Source of the DNA: an uncultured Oscillospiraceae bacterium
GTDB taxonomy: Bacteria > Bacillota > Clostridia > Oscillospirales > Oscillospiraceae
Reading direction: 5' to 3'
Assembly (NCBI GenBank): GCA_944387065.1
Contig: CALXDM010000001.1
Span: forward strand, 186,001 to 250,000
Length of the DNA: 64,000 nucleotides
A program made the translations under genes and the position numbers. Positions 43,439-51,055 of this stretch are shown here, piece after piece (positions within the stretch are counted from its first letter, which is position 1; each line of letters opens with the position of its first letter). The notes beneath the pieces were generated by a model. It searched no databases, was not told the DNA's origin, and saw only the letters and a list, made by a program, of their open reading frames with translations.

Positions 43439-44485
43439 TCACTGCCCCGCCTCCCGGGCCTTTCGCGAGGCCTCCAGGATGCGCTGGCACAGCGCCCCAT
43501 ACCCCAGGCCGGCCGCCTGGGCCTGCTGTGGCACCAGGCTGGTTGGGGTCATGCCCGGCAGGGTGTTGATCTCCAAAAACCAGGGTGTACCGTCCGGGGT
43601 GACGATAAAGTCCGCCCGGGCGTACACCTGTAGCCCCAGCGCCCGGAACACCGTCAGCGCCGCCTCCCCCAGCCTTCGCTCCCACTCCGGCGGGATGGGG
43701 GCGGGGCAGATCTCCCGCGCCGCCCCAGGCTGGTACTTGTGCTCGTAGTCGTAAAACCCCTGTTCGGGGATGATCTCAATGGAGGGCAGGGCCCGGTCCT
43801 CCAGGATGCCCACCTGGACCTCCCGGCCGGCCACATACTGTTCCACCACGCACTGGCCTCCTTGGGTCAGCCCCAACTCCAGGGCCTGGCGCAGCTCCTC
43901 CCGGCTGTGGGCGATGGACACCCCGATGGACGACCCCGAGGCCACCGGCTTAACCACGCAGGGGGTGTCCAGCCGGTCCAGCAGACCGGACAGGTCCGCC
44001 GCCCCGTAGTCGATCCGCTCCCACTTGGGGGTTGCCACTCCCAGAGGGGCCACCAGCCGCTTGGTCAGGTCTTTGTCCATAGCCAGGGCGCTGCCCAGAT
44101 GGCCCGAACCGGTGTAGGGGATGCCCAGCAGGTCAAAGGCCGCCTGCACCCGCCCGTCCTCGCCACAGGCCCCATGCAGGGCCAGAAAGACCATGTCCGC
44201 CCCCTGGCAAAGCTCCAACACCCCCGGGCCAAACAGGCTCGTCCCCCCGCCGGGGCGGGCGGCCTTGACCCGCTCCAGATCAGGGGCCTGCCGGTCCACC
44301 CGGGTCCCCTGGGCGGGCAAAGGGGCGGCAAATGGGTCTTCCCCTGGAGCGGATATCCCCAGGTACATATCCACCAGCGCCGCCTGGTGCCCCCCCTCCC
44401 GCAGGGCCTGGCACACCATGATCCCGCTGGACAGGGACACGTTCCGCTCCGGGCTCAATCCTCCCGCCAGCACCACGATTCTCAT
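43439..44485 (-). CDS. ddl: D-alanine--D-alanine ligase
   Basis: A 348-aa ATP-grasp ligase. It has LHGACGEDGRVQ, the serine loop in KPVASGSSIGVS, YDYEHKYQPG (the Tyr typical of D-Ala-D-Ala, not D-Ala-D-Lac, enzymes) and LEINTLPGMTPTSLVP. There are no vanX or vanH neighbours, so this is the housekeeping enzyme. It opens the long minus-strand gene run down to the M18 peptidase. Confidence 0.95.
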   Translation of the reverse strand: MRIVVLAGGLSPERNVSLSSGIMVCQALREGGHQAALVDMYLGISAPGEDPFAAPLPAQGTRVDRQAPDLERVKAARPGGGTSLFGPGVLELCQGADMVFLALHGACGEDGRVQAAFDLLGIPYTGSGHLGSALAMDKDLTKRLVAPLGVATPKWERIDYGAADLSGLLDRLDTPCVVKPVASGSSIGVSIAHSREELRQALELGLTQGGQCVVEQYVAGREVQVGILEDRALPSIEIIPEQGFYDYEHKYQPGAAREICPAPIPPEWERRLGEAALTVFRALGLQVYARADFIVTPDGTPWFLEINTLPGMTPTSLVPQQAQAAGLGYGALCQRILEASRKAREAGQ

Positions 44486-44606
44486 CTTCCCGATGCCTCC
44501 CCCCGCGCCGTCATCCGGCGCTTTAGCCCCAGGCGGGCGCCGCCCGGGCCTTCCTTCCCAGTATATGCGCCCGTCCCTGCCGCAGTACCCATGTCAAACA
44601 GGCTTT

Positions 44607-44635
44607 ATTATACCACGCTTTGCTCCCACCGGCAA
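44607..44635 (-). promoter_or_regulatory. promoter of the ddl-murF operon
   Basis: On the minus strand TTGCCG (44630-44635), 17 bp, TATAAT (44607-44612), about 120 bp before ddl and directly after the tRNA terminator. Confidence 0.65.
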
Positions 44636-44655
44636 GAGTCCGAGCCCACTGGAGC

Positions 44656-44697
44656 CCAAAAGGAAAGGACAACCTTTCGGTTGTCCTTTCCTTTTGG
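44656..44697 (-). terminator. terminator of tRNA-Gln
   Basis: A 19-bp perfect stem (44656-44674 and 44679-44697) with a GAAA loop on the minus strand. The stem starts inside the CCA end of the tRNA, and the 3' arm includes CCTTTCCTTTT. Confidence 0.8.
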
Positions 44698-44768
44698 CAG
44701 CGGATGAAGGATTCGAACCCTCACAAACAGAGTCAGAGTCTGGTGTGCTACCATTACACTAATCCGCT
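44695..44768 (-). tRNA. tRNA-Gln (anticodon CUG)
   Basis: On the minus strand the acceptor AGCGGAT pairs with ATCCGCT, followed by discriminator G and an encoded CCA. The anticodon loop CTCTGAC gives CUG for CAG codons. The T-arm carries GGTTCGAATCC. It is 74 nt including CCA. The top pair of the anticodon stem is a C-U mismatch. A consensus promoter and a terminator flank it, so it is a single-tRNA unit. Confidence 0.95.
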
Positions 44769-44801
44769 ATCCCTTCCCCAATCCTTGGGGTAAGCATGGT
44801 T

Positions 44802-44829
44802 ATTATAGCAGATTCCTATCGTTTGTCAA
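44802..44829 (-). promoter_or_regulatory. promoter of tRNA-Gln
   Basis: On the minus strand TTGACA (44824-44829), 16 bp, and TGC-TATAAT (44802-44807). Both hexamers match consensus and the -10 is extended. Confidence 0.85.
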
Positions 44830-44856
44830 CCCTCAAATTTTCCGCCCATCCCCTGC

Positions 44857-44894
44857 GGCAAAGGCCGCCCCGGTTCCCCGGGGCGGCCTTTGCC
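44857..44894 (-). terminator. hairpin after the first SleB-like gene
   Basis: GGCAAAGGCCGCCCCGG and its perfect complement (17 bp) with a 4-nt loop, 18 bp after the stop. The U-tract is weak (CCTTTGCC). Confidence 0.6.
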
Positions 44895-44912
44895 CATACC
44901 GCTTCTATCCGC

Positions 44913-45815
44913 TTACCCGTAGAAGGCGTGGTTGCCAATGGTGGCCACGTAGGGCCGGGTGCGGGCGGCGTAGCTGTTGAGCCCCGCGGCGTTGAAGAAC
45001 AGCGCGTCGCTCAGCACCACCGCCCCATCCAGCACCATCTTGGCCGCCTCCACCGAGGCCGCGTTTGGCGTGCGGTGGATGGAGCCCGTCATGGCCGGGG
45101 TGAACTGGTTGCGCTGGAAGATCACCTCATAGACCGTGTCGGGGAACAGGGGGCTGGCCACCCGGTTCATCACCACGTTGCCCACCGCGATCTTGCCGTC
45201 CATGGGCTGATTGCCACTCTCGGCGTAGATGATGCGGGATAGCCAGTACAGCACGTCGCTGTCATAATACTGATCCCCGCTGGTCAGGTAGGCGCCAGCC
45301 CCTTCCTGGCTGGTGAGGGTGACATTGCCTGTGGCCCCGTCATAACCCACGTCCAGGTTGAACACCTCGGCCAGCACCCGGATGGGCGCGGCCACCGAAC
45401 CGTTCAAGGTCATTACCCCGTCCGCCACATACAGGTAGCGGCCGTTGGCGATCACATATGGAGCGCCCCGGACAGCGCCCAGGGTGAGGGTCTCCTGCAC
45501 CACATTGGCCTGGGCGTTGGATCCGGCCACGTCCACCACCTGGGTCACCGTGGCGGCCGAGACATACACGCCTCCGTTCCACTCCTCGATCATGGCCTGC
45601 TCCTGCATGGTCTCCACGAAGGAGTGCACCGTGATATAGTTCACGCCGTTGTAGAGCCGGTACTCCAGCGCTTCCGCCGGCGCCCCGTCCAGATAGATGT
45701 CAGAGGTGGGCACCTCCAGGCTGGACAGGTCATGCGTTGTGCTGGCAAACGCAGGCAGGGCCAGGCTGACGGCCAGCAGCCCCGCCAGGGCCAAACCGGT
45801 TACTCGAAGTTTCAT
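44913..45815 (-). CDS. exported SleB-type cell-wall hydrolase with copper-amine-oxidase-like N-terminal domain
   Basis: A 300-aa exported protein. The signal peptide is at residues 1-25 (LALAGLLAVSLALPAFA). A stalk/Cu-amine-oxidase-like N-terminal region (about 35-180) is the kind common in secreted Clostridia proteins. The SleB/CwlJ hydrolase domain follows: YWLSRIIYAESGNQPMDGKI, AVGNVVMNRVASPLFP and NQFTPAMTGS, with a catalytic-type Glu in YAESGN. Relatives hydrolyse cortex or peptidoglycan. AAGGAGG precedes the ATG. The promoter carries unusual repeats. It is a paralogue of the next gene upstream. Confidence 0.85.
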   Translation of the reverse strand: MKLRVTGLALAGLLAVSLALPAFASTTHDLSSLEVPTSDIYLDGAPAEALEYRLYNGVNYITVHSFVETMQEQAMIEEWNGGVYVSAATVTQVVDVAGSNAQANVVQETLTLGAVRGAPYVIANGRYLYVADGVMTLNGSVAAPIRVLAEVFNLDVGYDGATGNVTLTSQEGAGAYLTSGDQYYDSDVLYWLSRIIYAESGNQPMDGKIAVGNVVMNRVASPLFPDTVYEVIFQRNQFTPAMTGSIHRTPNAASVEAAKMVLDGAVVLSDALFFNAAGLNSYAARTRPYVATIGNHAFYG

Positions 45816-45829
45816 GGAATCCTCCTTGC

Positions 45830-45885
45830 TACAATTTGTTGTCAAATTGTAACCGTATTGTAACCGATTTTATACCGCTTTGCAA
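45830..45885 (-). promoter_or_regulatory. promoter with tandem repeats and an inverted repeat before the SleB-like gene
   Basis: On the minus strand TTGCAA (45880-45885), 17 bp, TACAAT (45857-45862). The -10 lies in the first of two direct repeats CGGTTACAAT (45857-45866 and 45846-45855) spaced 11 bp, one helical turn. A perfect inverted repeat, TACAATTTG-TTGT-CAAATTGTA (45830-45851), follows up to the Shine-Dalgarno. Confidence 0.6.
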
Positions 45886-45900
45886 GAATATTCCCTCGAC

Positions 45901-45935
45901 AAAATAACCGAACCTTCCCAATGGAAAGGTTCGGT
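45901..45935 (-). terminator. terminator of the second SleB-like gene
   Basis: On the minus strand ACCGAACCTT and its complement (45907-45916 and 45926-45935), followed by ATTTT. It starts 22 bp after the stop. Confidence 0.75.
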
Positions 45936-45956
45936 ACTCCGTCCATGTGTACAATT

Positions 45957-46760
45957 TTACCGGTAAAACCAATGTCTGCCGATGGTGACCACGAATTCCC
46001 GGTTCTCCATCACCCAGAAGTTTGTGGCGATGTCCGGGGCGATGAAGAACAGGCTGTCGCCGGCCATCCTGGCTCCCTCCAGGCACAGCTTGGCGGCCAG
46101 CACGCTCTCCGCCGTGGGCTCGTGATAGATCGTGCCGTTGGCGGCGGGGGTGAACTGTACCCCCCACTTGTCATCAAAGATCACATCGTAGATCGTGTTG
46201 GGGAACTCATTGCTGGCCACCCGGTTGAGCACCACCGTTCCCACCGCGATCTTACCCGCCAGCGGCTCCCCCTGGCTCTCAGCGGAGATGATCCGGGACA
46301 TCCAGTACAGCTCCTCCTGGGCATAGGGGGCGGGCCCAGGCACCCCGCTGCCCACGGTGAGGGTGATCCCCGCCGATGGGCTCCAGTCCACCGATCCGCC
46401 CAGGGCCTCGGCCAGCACCCGGATGGGCACCATGACCCGACCGCTTTCCATCTGGACCAGCTTAGGTACGTACAGCGCACGGTCATTCACCGTGACATAG
46501 TTCTGGCCGGGCCTTGCCCGGAGGGTCACGCCGGCCCCCCGCACCCAGGCGGTCCCATCCTCCCAGCTCACCTGGGCCTGGGGCGCCAGCACATTGGACA
46601 CCACCCGCAGAGACACATAGGTGGTGCCATCCTCCAGCCGGGCCATGGACTCGGTCCATAGGTTCTGCCCGTTCACCGTCAGCACAGAGGCGGACCCCGG
46701 CAGGATCAGCGCCATCCCCAGGGCCAGCGCCAAGGCTACTGCGGTCAGTCTCTTCCACAT
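45957..46760 (-). CDS. exported SleB-type cell-wall hydrolase (paralogue)
   Basis: A 267-aa protein with signal peptide (LTAVALALALGMALILPGSAS), a Cu-amine-oxidase-like N-terminal domain (LTVNGQNLWTESMARLEDGT; VMVPIRVLAEALGGSVDW) and a SleB domain (YWMSRIISAESQGEPLAGKI; AVGTVVLNRVASNEFP). The C-terminus VVTIGRHWFYR parallels VATIGNHAFYG in the neighbour, so the two arose by duplication. The ATG at 46760 is used because AAGGAG is 11 bases upstream, while the earlier start codons overlap it. It has its own promoter and terminator. Confidence 0.85.
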   Translation of the reverse strand: MWKRLTAVALALALGMALILPGSASVLTVNGQNLWTESMARLEDGTTYVSLRVVSNVLAPQAQVSWEDGTAWVRGAGVTLRARPGQNYVTVNDRALYVPKLVQMESGRVMVPIRVLAEALGGSVDWSPSAGITLTVGSGVPGPAPYAQEELYWMSRIISAESQGEPLAGKIAVGTVVLNRVASNEFPNTIYDVIFDDKWGVQFTPAANGTIYHEPTAESVLAAKLCLEGARMAGDSLFFIAPDIATNFWVMENREFVVTIGRHWFYR

Positions 46761-46801
46761 AGGGCACATCACTCCTTATTCCGTTTGTTTGCTCCGTGGA
46801 G

Positions 46802-46831
46802 ATTGTACCGAAAATCCCATACTCGGGGCAA
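46802..46831 (-). promoter_or_regulatory. promoter of the second SleB-like gene
   Basis: On the minus strand TTGCCC (46826-46831), 18 bp, TACAAT (46802-46807). CGGTACAAT resembles the repeat unit CGGTTACAAT at the paralogue's promoter. From here to 46975 (AT-richer than average) I see no gene. Confidence 0.55.
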
Positions 46832-46975
46832 GGAGTAATGTTTGCCTGCTCTGTCACAGCCTGCCTAAGGGTTTCTTTTCAAAAAAATGAATATGTTATT
46901 ATTAAGGTTAAGAGTAAAAGAGCTGCTGCCCATGGAACCTGACAAAACATCATAGCTCCCATCCATGAGCGGAAG

Positions 46976-47021
46976 CATAAGAAACCCCCGCAATCCAGCA
47001 ATGCAATGGATTGCGGGGGTT
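46976..47021 (-). terminator. terminator of the split tRNA gene
   Basis: AACCCCCGCAATCCA pairs with TGGATTGCGGGGGTT (46983-46997 and 47007-47021) and is followed on the minus strand by TTTCTTATGC. It directly abuts the tRNA 3' end at 47021, as expected for the original tRNA terminator. Confidence 0.8.
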
Positions 47022-47047
47022 GGCGCAGCGGGAGGGATTCGAACCCT
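47021..47047 (-). other. prophage attachment site: 3' end of a tRNA gene
   Basis: On the minus strand the sequence AGGGTTCGAATCCCT is followed by CCCGCTGCGCCA: T-arm, acceptor 3' strand, discriminator G and CCA. Upstream of the AGGG the sequence no longer folds as tRNA (T-stem closing pair lost, no anticodon or D arm). This is the pattern left when a phage integrates in a tRNA 3' end and carries the replacement copy at its other end. The isotype cannot be told from the 3' end. Confidence 0.75.
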
Positions 47048-47146
47048 ATTATATCGTAGACAAATCAATGCCCACGGCCCAAACTGTGTACTTACTGTGT
47101 TTAGTTAGGCCCCTTGAACCCGCACACCTTCCAATAGGTGATGATT

Positions 47147-47554
47147 CTACAAATCTGTTTTGATGCCCGATTTTTTATCCGGCCAGCTATTATTTTTACT
47201 CAAATTTTCAACGGTTGCTTTGGCCAAAGCAAAGCCGACCGTGCCCAGTAGCTCCGTAACCACATACCGGCCCAAGGTCTCCGCGATCTGCTCCGCGCCG
47301 ACCGCCGCCAGGTATAGCACCCCCCATAGCACACAGGTACCGTTTACGATCAGCCAGGAGACTATGACGTGGCTGTAGGTCAGGGCCCCGCAGTCATGGA
47401 GCCAGCATAGTAGCCAGCCCAGAAAGGCCCCACTCACCAACGTCACCAAAGCGAACAGCAGCCGGATGCCACCATGGTTGAGCGCGTACAGGATGGCTAC
47501 GCAGGCTGCTATGTAGGCCACGCACAGGGCCAGCGTAGATGCCCGGATCTTCAT
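47147..47554 (-). CDS. membrane protein of unknown function at the prophage left end
   Basis: A 135-aa protein with about four hydrophobic segments (TLALCVAYIAACVAILYAL; LLFALVTLVSGAFLGWLLCW; VIVSWLIVNGTCVLWGVLYL; a weaker fourth) and a polar, basic C-terminal tail. No family is recognised. Its ATG overlaps the endolysin stop (ATGA), so it is expressed with the lysis genes. It is the last gene before the attachment site, a place where lysis accessory proteins or lysogenic-conversion genes are often found. Confidence 0.65.
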   Translation of the reverse strand: MKIRASTLALCVAYIAACVAILYALNHGGIRLLFALVTLVSGAFLGWLLCWLHDCGALTYSHVIVSWLIVNGTCVLWGVLYLAAVGAEQIAETLGRYVVTELLGTVGFALAKATVENLSKNNSWPDKKSGIKTDL

Positions 47555-48399
47555 TTGTACTGATCCGGGTCCTTTCCGGCGGCTCTGATTGCCTCGTTAT
47601 ACACACCGGCGCGGTAATTAAAGACCAACAGCCGCACCATATCGTGGCTCAGGTCAATACGGTCTTCATTTCCGTCCGGATCAGACCCATCTCCATTGAT
47701 AATCTTAGCGTCCATCAGATCGTTAATGATGGCCCGGAAGTCGCTCCCCTCCGGAATATCGCTTAGTCTTTCGTACCTAACCATATCGTCTTCATCCTCC
47801 TTAGTTTCTTCCGCTTTCCCGGTCTCCTCTGTGATCTCGTAGTCCACCCAGGGAAGCTTCCCGTGGCTGGTCCATTGCCTCTGTCCTACAGTGCCAGATT
47901 TTTGCTGTTTTGAGACGTTGGAACAGGTGGACAATTGCACTCCCCAATGCCATTTTGGAGTAGCCTCTGCCACCACTCCGTCTCCCACATAAATGCCAAT
48001 ATGGCCGGGCATATACACCACTTCGCCGGGCTCAATGCTGGAGAAATCCGTAGATACCTCAGCGCAGCTCTTGATCATCATCCCAGCGTCAATGTCCGGC
48101 AGACCGTTACAGGCGTATCCAGCGCCGCCATAGGTGCGGCTCATATCACCGTTCCAGCCCCACAGGATGCCCTTGATCAGCCCCACGCAGTCGAAGATAA
48201 ACCCCTTGTCCTTGATGGCATAGGCGTAGGACAGCCACTGCTTGTTGGTCTGGGCATGACTGCCGTTGGTGGTGGCCCGGGTGATCATCTTATCCGTGCA
48301 GGGCCATCCCCATGGGCCTAGCATGTAGGTGGTCTTGTACTGGGTGGCGATTTCTCGGGCCTTTGCCACAAAGGCCCCAGAAGTCATAATCTTAGCCAT
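47551..48399 (-). CDS. phage endolysin, NlpC/P60-like
   Basis: A protein of about 282 aa. The N-terminal 170 residues look like a cysteine peptidase or amidase of the NlpC/P60-CHAP type, with the nucleophile in FIFDCVGLIKG and the histidine in MPGHIGIYVGDG. A short acidic linker follows (EETGKAEETKEDEDD). The C-terminal 75 residues (YERLSDIPEGSDFRAIINDL then VRLLVFNYRAGVYN) form a module often found at the end of Clostridia phage lysins, probably wall-binding. No signal peptide, consistent with holin-dependent release. The start lies in the last codons of the holin gene. Confidence 0.85.
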   Translation of the reverse strand: MAKIMTSGAFVAKAREIATQYKTTYMLGPWGWPCTDKMITRATTNGSHAQTNKQWLSYAYAIKDKGFIFDCVGLIKGILWGWNGDMSRTYGGAGYACNGLPDIDAGMMIKSCAEVSTDFSSIEPGEVVYMPGHIGIYVGDGVVAEATPKWHWGVQLSTCSNVSKQQKSGTVGQRQWTSHGKLPWVDYEITEETGKAEETKEDEDDMVRYERLSDIPEGSDFRAIINDLMDAKIINGDGSDPDGNEDRIDLSHDMVRLLVFNYRAGVYNEAIRAAGKDPDQYK

Positions 48400-48691
48400 C
48401 CTTGCCACCCCAATTCAGGGCCTCTTTAAGTTTGTCGAACCCAAGCATAGCCGCGTAGGCCACGGCAAACCCTGCCACGATCAGTCCTACCACCAGATAC
48501 CAGGTGATGGACACCGTCTTGATCTGACAGTAGGCAATTCCGGCCGCCACGGTCAAGACCATTGCCACAATCACCGCCACCAAATTGGTAGGGAGCTTGT
48601 CCCAGGTAACTCTCTTTAGAACCTGTGTAATGATGTTAGTCAGGGCTACCAGCAGGCCTATTACCGGCAGCAGCACAGCAAGATTATCCAT
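48392..48691 (-). CDS. phage holin
   Basis: A 99-aa protein with about three hydrophobic segments (LAVLLPVIGLLVALTNIITQ; LVAVIVAMVLTVAAGIAYC; WYLVVGLIVAGFAVAYAAML) and a charged C-terminus, immediately upstream of the endolysin. It would form the membrane pores that release the lysin. The ATG at 48691 is preferred because AAGGAGG lies nine bases upstream; the ATG at 48700 touches that site. Confidence 0.8.
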   Translation of the reverse strand: MDNLAVLLPVIGLLVALTNIITQVLKRVTWDKLPTNLVAVIVAMVLTVAAGIAYCQIKTVSITWYLVVGLIVAGFAVAYAAMLGFDKLKEALNWGGKDG

Positions 48692-48705
48692 TTTATACAT
48701 CCTCC

Positions 48706-49044
48706 TTACTCACTCATCAGGGCATATACCCCTTGTTTGCTTAAAAACTCTTTCTGATCATGCTTGACACTCGTGGCATATGTCAGTGCCTTCTCCATAT
48801 CTCCGTTGGTATGCCCCCGCTGCATGGCGTGGGCAGTCGCCTCACCCAGTGCGATGGCCGCCTGGTTCCCTTTCACCAGCAGTACAAGGAATTCTTGTTG
48901 CGCCTTGGCCCTGGCATCCTGCTCTGCATCCCGGCGCCCGATCCACACCCGCATCCGCCATGTGATCAATCCCATCAATGCACTCGGGATGCTCATGGCA
49001 GCAAAAAACGCAACTACCAACGCACCCACATCAATTTGAACCAT
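48706..49044 (-). CDS. small phage membrane-anchored protein
   Basis: A protein of about 112 aa. One N-terminal membrane helix (VGALVVAFFAAMSIPSALMGL) is followed by a charged helical region (GRRDAEQDARAKAQQEFLVL). It lies between the tail-fibre genes and the holin, where phages often encode lysis accessories such as XhlA-type proteins, but no family match is evident. The ATG at 49044 has AAAGGA eight bases upstream. Confidence 0.6.
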   Translation of the reverse strand: MVQIDVGALVVAFFAAMSIPSALMGLITWRMRVWIGRRDAEQDARAKAQQEFLVLLVKGNQAAIALGEATAHAMQRGHTNGDMEKALTYATSVKHDQKEFLSKQGVYALMSE

Positions 49045-49075
49045 TGGACTCATCCTTTCATTTGATCTGGCAATA

Positions 49076-49150
49076 TCATAGTTCAGTGTATCCGGCATCT
49101 AAAGCCCAGTAGATCTGTGATGCTATCTGGTGGAGCTTGTCCACACTCAT
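49076..49150 (-). CDS. very small phage protein (24 aa)
   Basis: The frame MSVDKLHQIASQIYWALDAG and four more residues has amphipathic character and starts three bases after the preceding small gene. The ribosome-binding site is weak (GAGG, one base from the ATG), so translation would depend on coupling. It sits where XkdX-like tiny proteins occur in PBSX-type phages, without clear similarity. Confidence 0.3.
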   Translation of the reverse strand: MSVDKLHQIASQIYWALDAGYTEL

Positions 49151-49153
49151 GCC

Positions 49154-49315
49154 TCACTTACTCTTCAGCAGAGTATTGATGATCTCAGAGTTTGCCGCGT
49201 TGTGCTCCTGCAGTTTAGACACCTGATCCTGTAGTGCCCGATTCTCCTTCTCCAGCTCGGCAATCCGTGCCGCTGGTGTCGGTTTCGGCTCTTTTGGTGT
49301 AAAGTGCACTCCCAT
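49154..49315 (-). CDS. small coiled-coil phage protein (53 aa)
   Basis: A 53-residue frame with a proline-rich start (FTPKEPKPTPAARIAEL) and a heptad-type helix (ELEKENRALQDQVSKLQEHN). Its ATG overlaps the stop of the FN3 protein gene (TAATG), which argues for real, coupled translation. It is possibly a fibre accessory or chaperone. Confidence 0.55.
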   Translation of the reverse strand: MGVHFTPKEPKPTPAARIAELEKENRALQDQVSKLQEHNAANSEIINTLLKSK

Positions 49316-51024
49316 TACTGGAACGCCCCCTTCAAGACCTTCACATATCCGCCCTGGCCGCTCTGACCCCGGCTTGCTGTTAGCTTAAAGTTAAACGCTG
49401 GGCCATTCGCCTGTACCTTGTTGGCAAATACAATATTTTGCCCGGCTCTGATGTCCCTGGTGGCATCCTGCCACACCGGCTCGGCATCCTTGGCATTGTT
49501 GGTAACCATCACCTGGAAGTTTGCATCCTCTGGGATCTGCCCGAGCACTGAAAGGATGGCTACCGAAATGGATGCCTCTACTTCCAGGGGGTTGATCAGC
49601 GTCACGCTCATGCTATGGACTGCCTTGGTAAAGGTCAGCTCATGGGAGGCGATACGCCTGCCTGCGTCTGTGGCCACAATCTGGACAGTCTGAGGCCCAT
49701 TGAGGAGGCGCATGAAGTAGTCCCCCGTGATCTGGAAACTATTAGGCTGGCCTAAAGTAGCCGTAAAGCGTCGTTTTATCAAGGCCCCAACCCGTTCCAC
49801 CACCGTCACGTCACCCCCATCTACGTCCGTGACGGTGTACGAAACAGTGAAACCCGCAGTCTTGGTCCCCAGGTCTCCAGACAATTCACAGATGATTGTC
49901 GGAGGGGAGTTGTTGATCACCGTCCGAGTGATGATAGGACTGTAATCGCTCTCATCTCCATCCTCATCGTATGCCTTTACTCGATAAGCAACACGCAGCG
50001 CCCCCTTGTGGACTACATCCCTATGGGCCGTATATCTCCCGGTATACACAGTCTCCCAAGATCCGTTGTCTAAGCTGCGTTCCAGCTTATAACCGGCCAG
50101 ATTCCCATCTACATCGCTAGCGCTGCGCCATGTGACGATGAAAGGCTCTCCTCCAAATATGTTCTGCGGCAAGATGAGGCCGGCTGGGGCGGTGGGGGCA
50201 GAATTGTTCACGACCGTCGTTTGCGGGCCATAAACCCAGGTGGATGAGGTACATCCCATATCGTCCCGGGCCTGCACCCGGGCACGAAAAGTGCTCGTCC
50301 CTTTGGGGATCGTGTAGGATAGGGAAGTTGCCTCGGTAATCTGCAACGTGATCCAGCTGTCGCCCCCATTAAGCTGCACCTCGTACTGATAGCTGACCGT
50401 ACCGCCATAAGTATTGTTCCGTGGCGTCACTTTCAGCGTCATCTGCTCTCCGCCCTTGAGATACCCCAAAGATGATATGTACTCTACTTTGGATGGATCG
50501 ATGCTGTCACTGCCCTGATATTTATACCATCGATCGCCAGACGCTCCATCCTGTGGATAAGCACCAGAGGCTGCACTGGAAACGTAGCCCTGGAGTTCTG
50601 CAGCCACAGCCTCAACAGTAGAGAGACAGGAGGTTACCGCATATGAACGGACCACCATTCGCCCTCCCTGCGGGGCTGCCTCGATCCTCGAAGTAACCGT
50701 TATACTTCCGGCACAGCATAAACCAACCGTGGGATACCTCGTCTTCAAACCAGTACTTACATCCGTAAATACAGCGTAGTAATAATACTCTGACATATCA
50801 TAAATTTGGCGGCCTCCTGCGGCAGGCGCAGGGACGTGAAGCGCTGTTTGATCGACCAGTTGTAGCTGCCCATCTTCACCTACTGTGCACGATTTCGCTC
50901 CGTACCATTGCAGCGTTCCACGCGCATCTCCATACCATTCCGCGGTAAATTGTTTTTCCTGGACTTCTGTGGTATGTATTTGATGCCCGATTGTATGCCT
51001 GCTCCACACATAGCGTGTGCTCAT
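49315..51024 (-). CDS. phage tail-fibre/appendage protein with fibronectin type III-like domains
   Basis: A 569-aa protein. The N-terminal half is unassigned. The middle has FN3-like repeats, for example NSAPTAPAGLILPQNIFGGE then SDVDGNLAGYKLERSLDNGS, and a further domain beginning NNSPPTIICELSGDLGTKT. Such proteins decorate the virion and may bind carbohydrates. AAAGGAGG precedes the ATG at 51024. It is the likeliest receptor-contact protein together with the next gene. Confidence 0.75.
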   Translation of the reverse strand: MSTRYVWSRHTIGHQIHTTEVQEKQFTAEWYGDARGTLQWYGAKSCTVGEDGQLQLVDQTALHVPAPAAGGRQIYDMSEYYYYAVFTDVSTGLKTRYPTVGLCCAGSITVTSRIEAAPQGGRMVVRSYAVTSCLSTVEAVAAELQGYVSSAASGAYPQDGASGDRWYKYQGSDSIDPSKVEYISSLGYLKGGEQMTLKVTPRNNTYGGTVSYQYEVQLNGGDSWITLQITEATSLSYTIPKGTSTFRARVQARDDMGCTSSTWVYGPQTTVVNNSAPTAPAGLILPQNIFGGEPFIVTWRSASDVDGNLAGYKLERSLDNGSWETVYTGRYTAHRDVVHKGALRVAYRVKAYDEDGDESDYSPIITRTVINNSPPTIICELSGDLGTKTAGFTVSYTVTDVDGGDVTVVERVGALIKRRFTATLGQPNSFQITGDYFMRLLNGPQTVQIVATDAGRRIASHELTFTKAVHSMSVTLINPLEVEASISVAILSVLGQIPEDANFQVMVTNNAKDAEPVWQDATRDIRAGQNIVFANKVQANGPAFNFKLTASRGQSGQGGYVKVLKGAFQ

Positions 51025-51055
51025 AGATAAGTCCTCCTTTGGATGCCAACTGAGC

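Noticed and set aside
43439..44485. ddl as a vancomycin-resistance type ligase
   Set aside because: It has the Tyr-containing YDYEHKY motif of D-Ala-D-Ala ligases and no vanH or vanX neighbours.
47048..47146. A second partial tRNA-like arm (GGGTTCAAGGGGCC) on the phage side of the attachment site
   Set aside because: No acceptor or anticodon stem can be folded around it.
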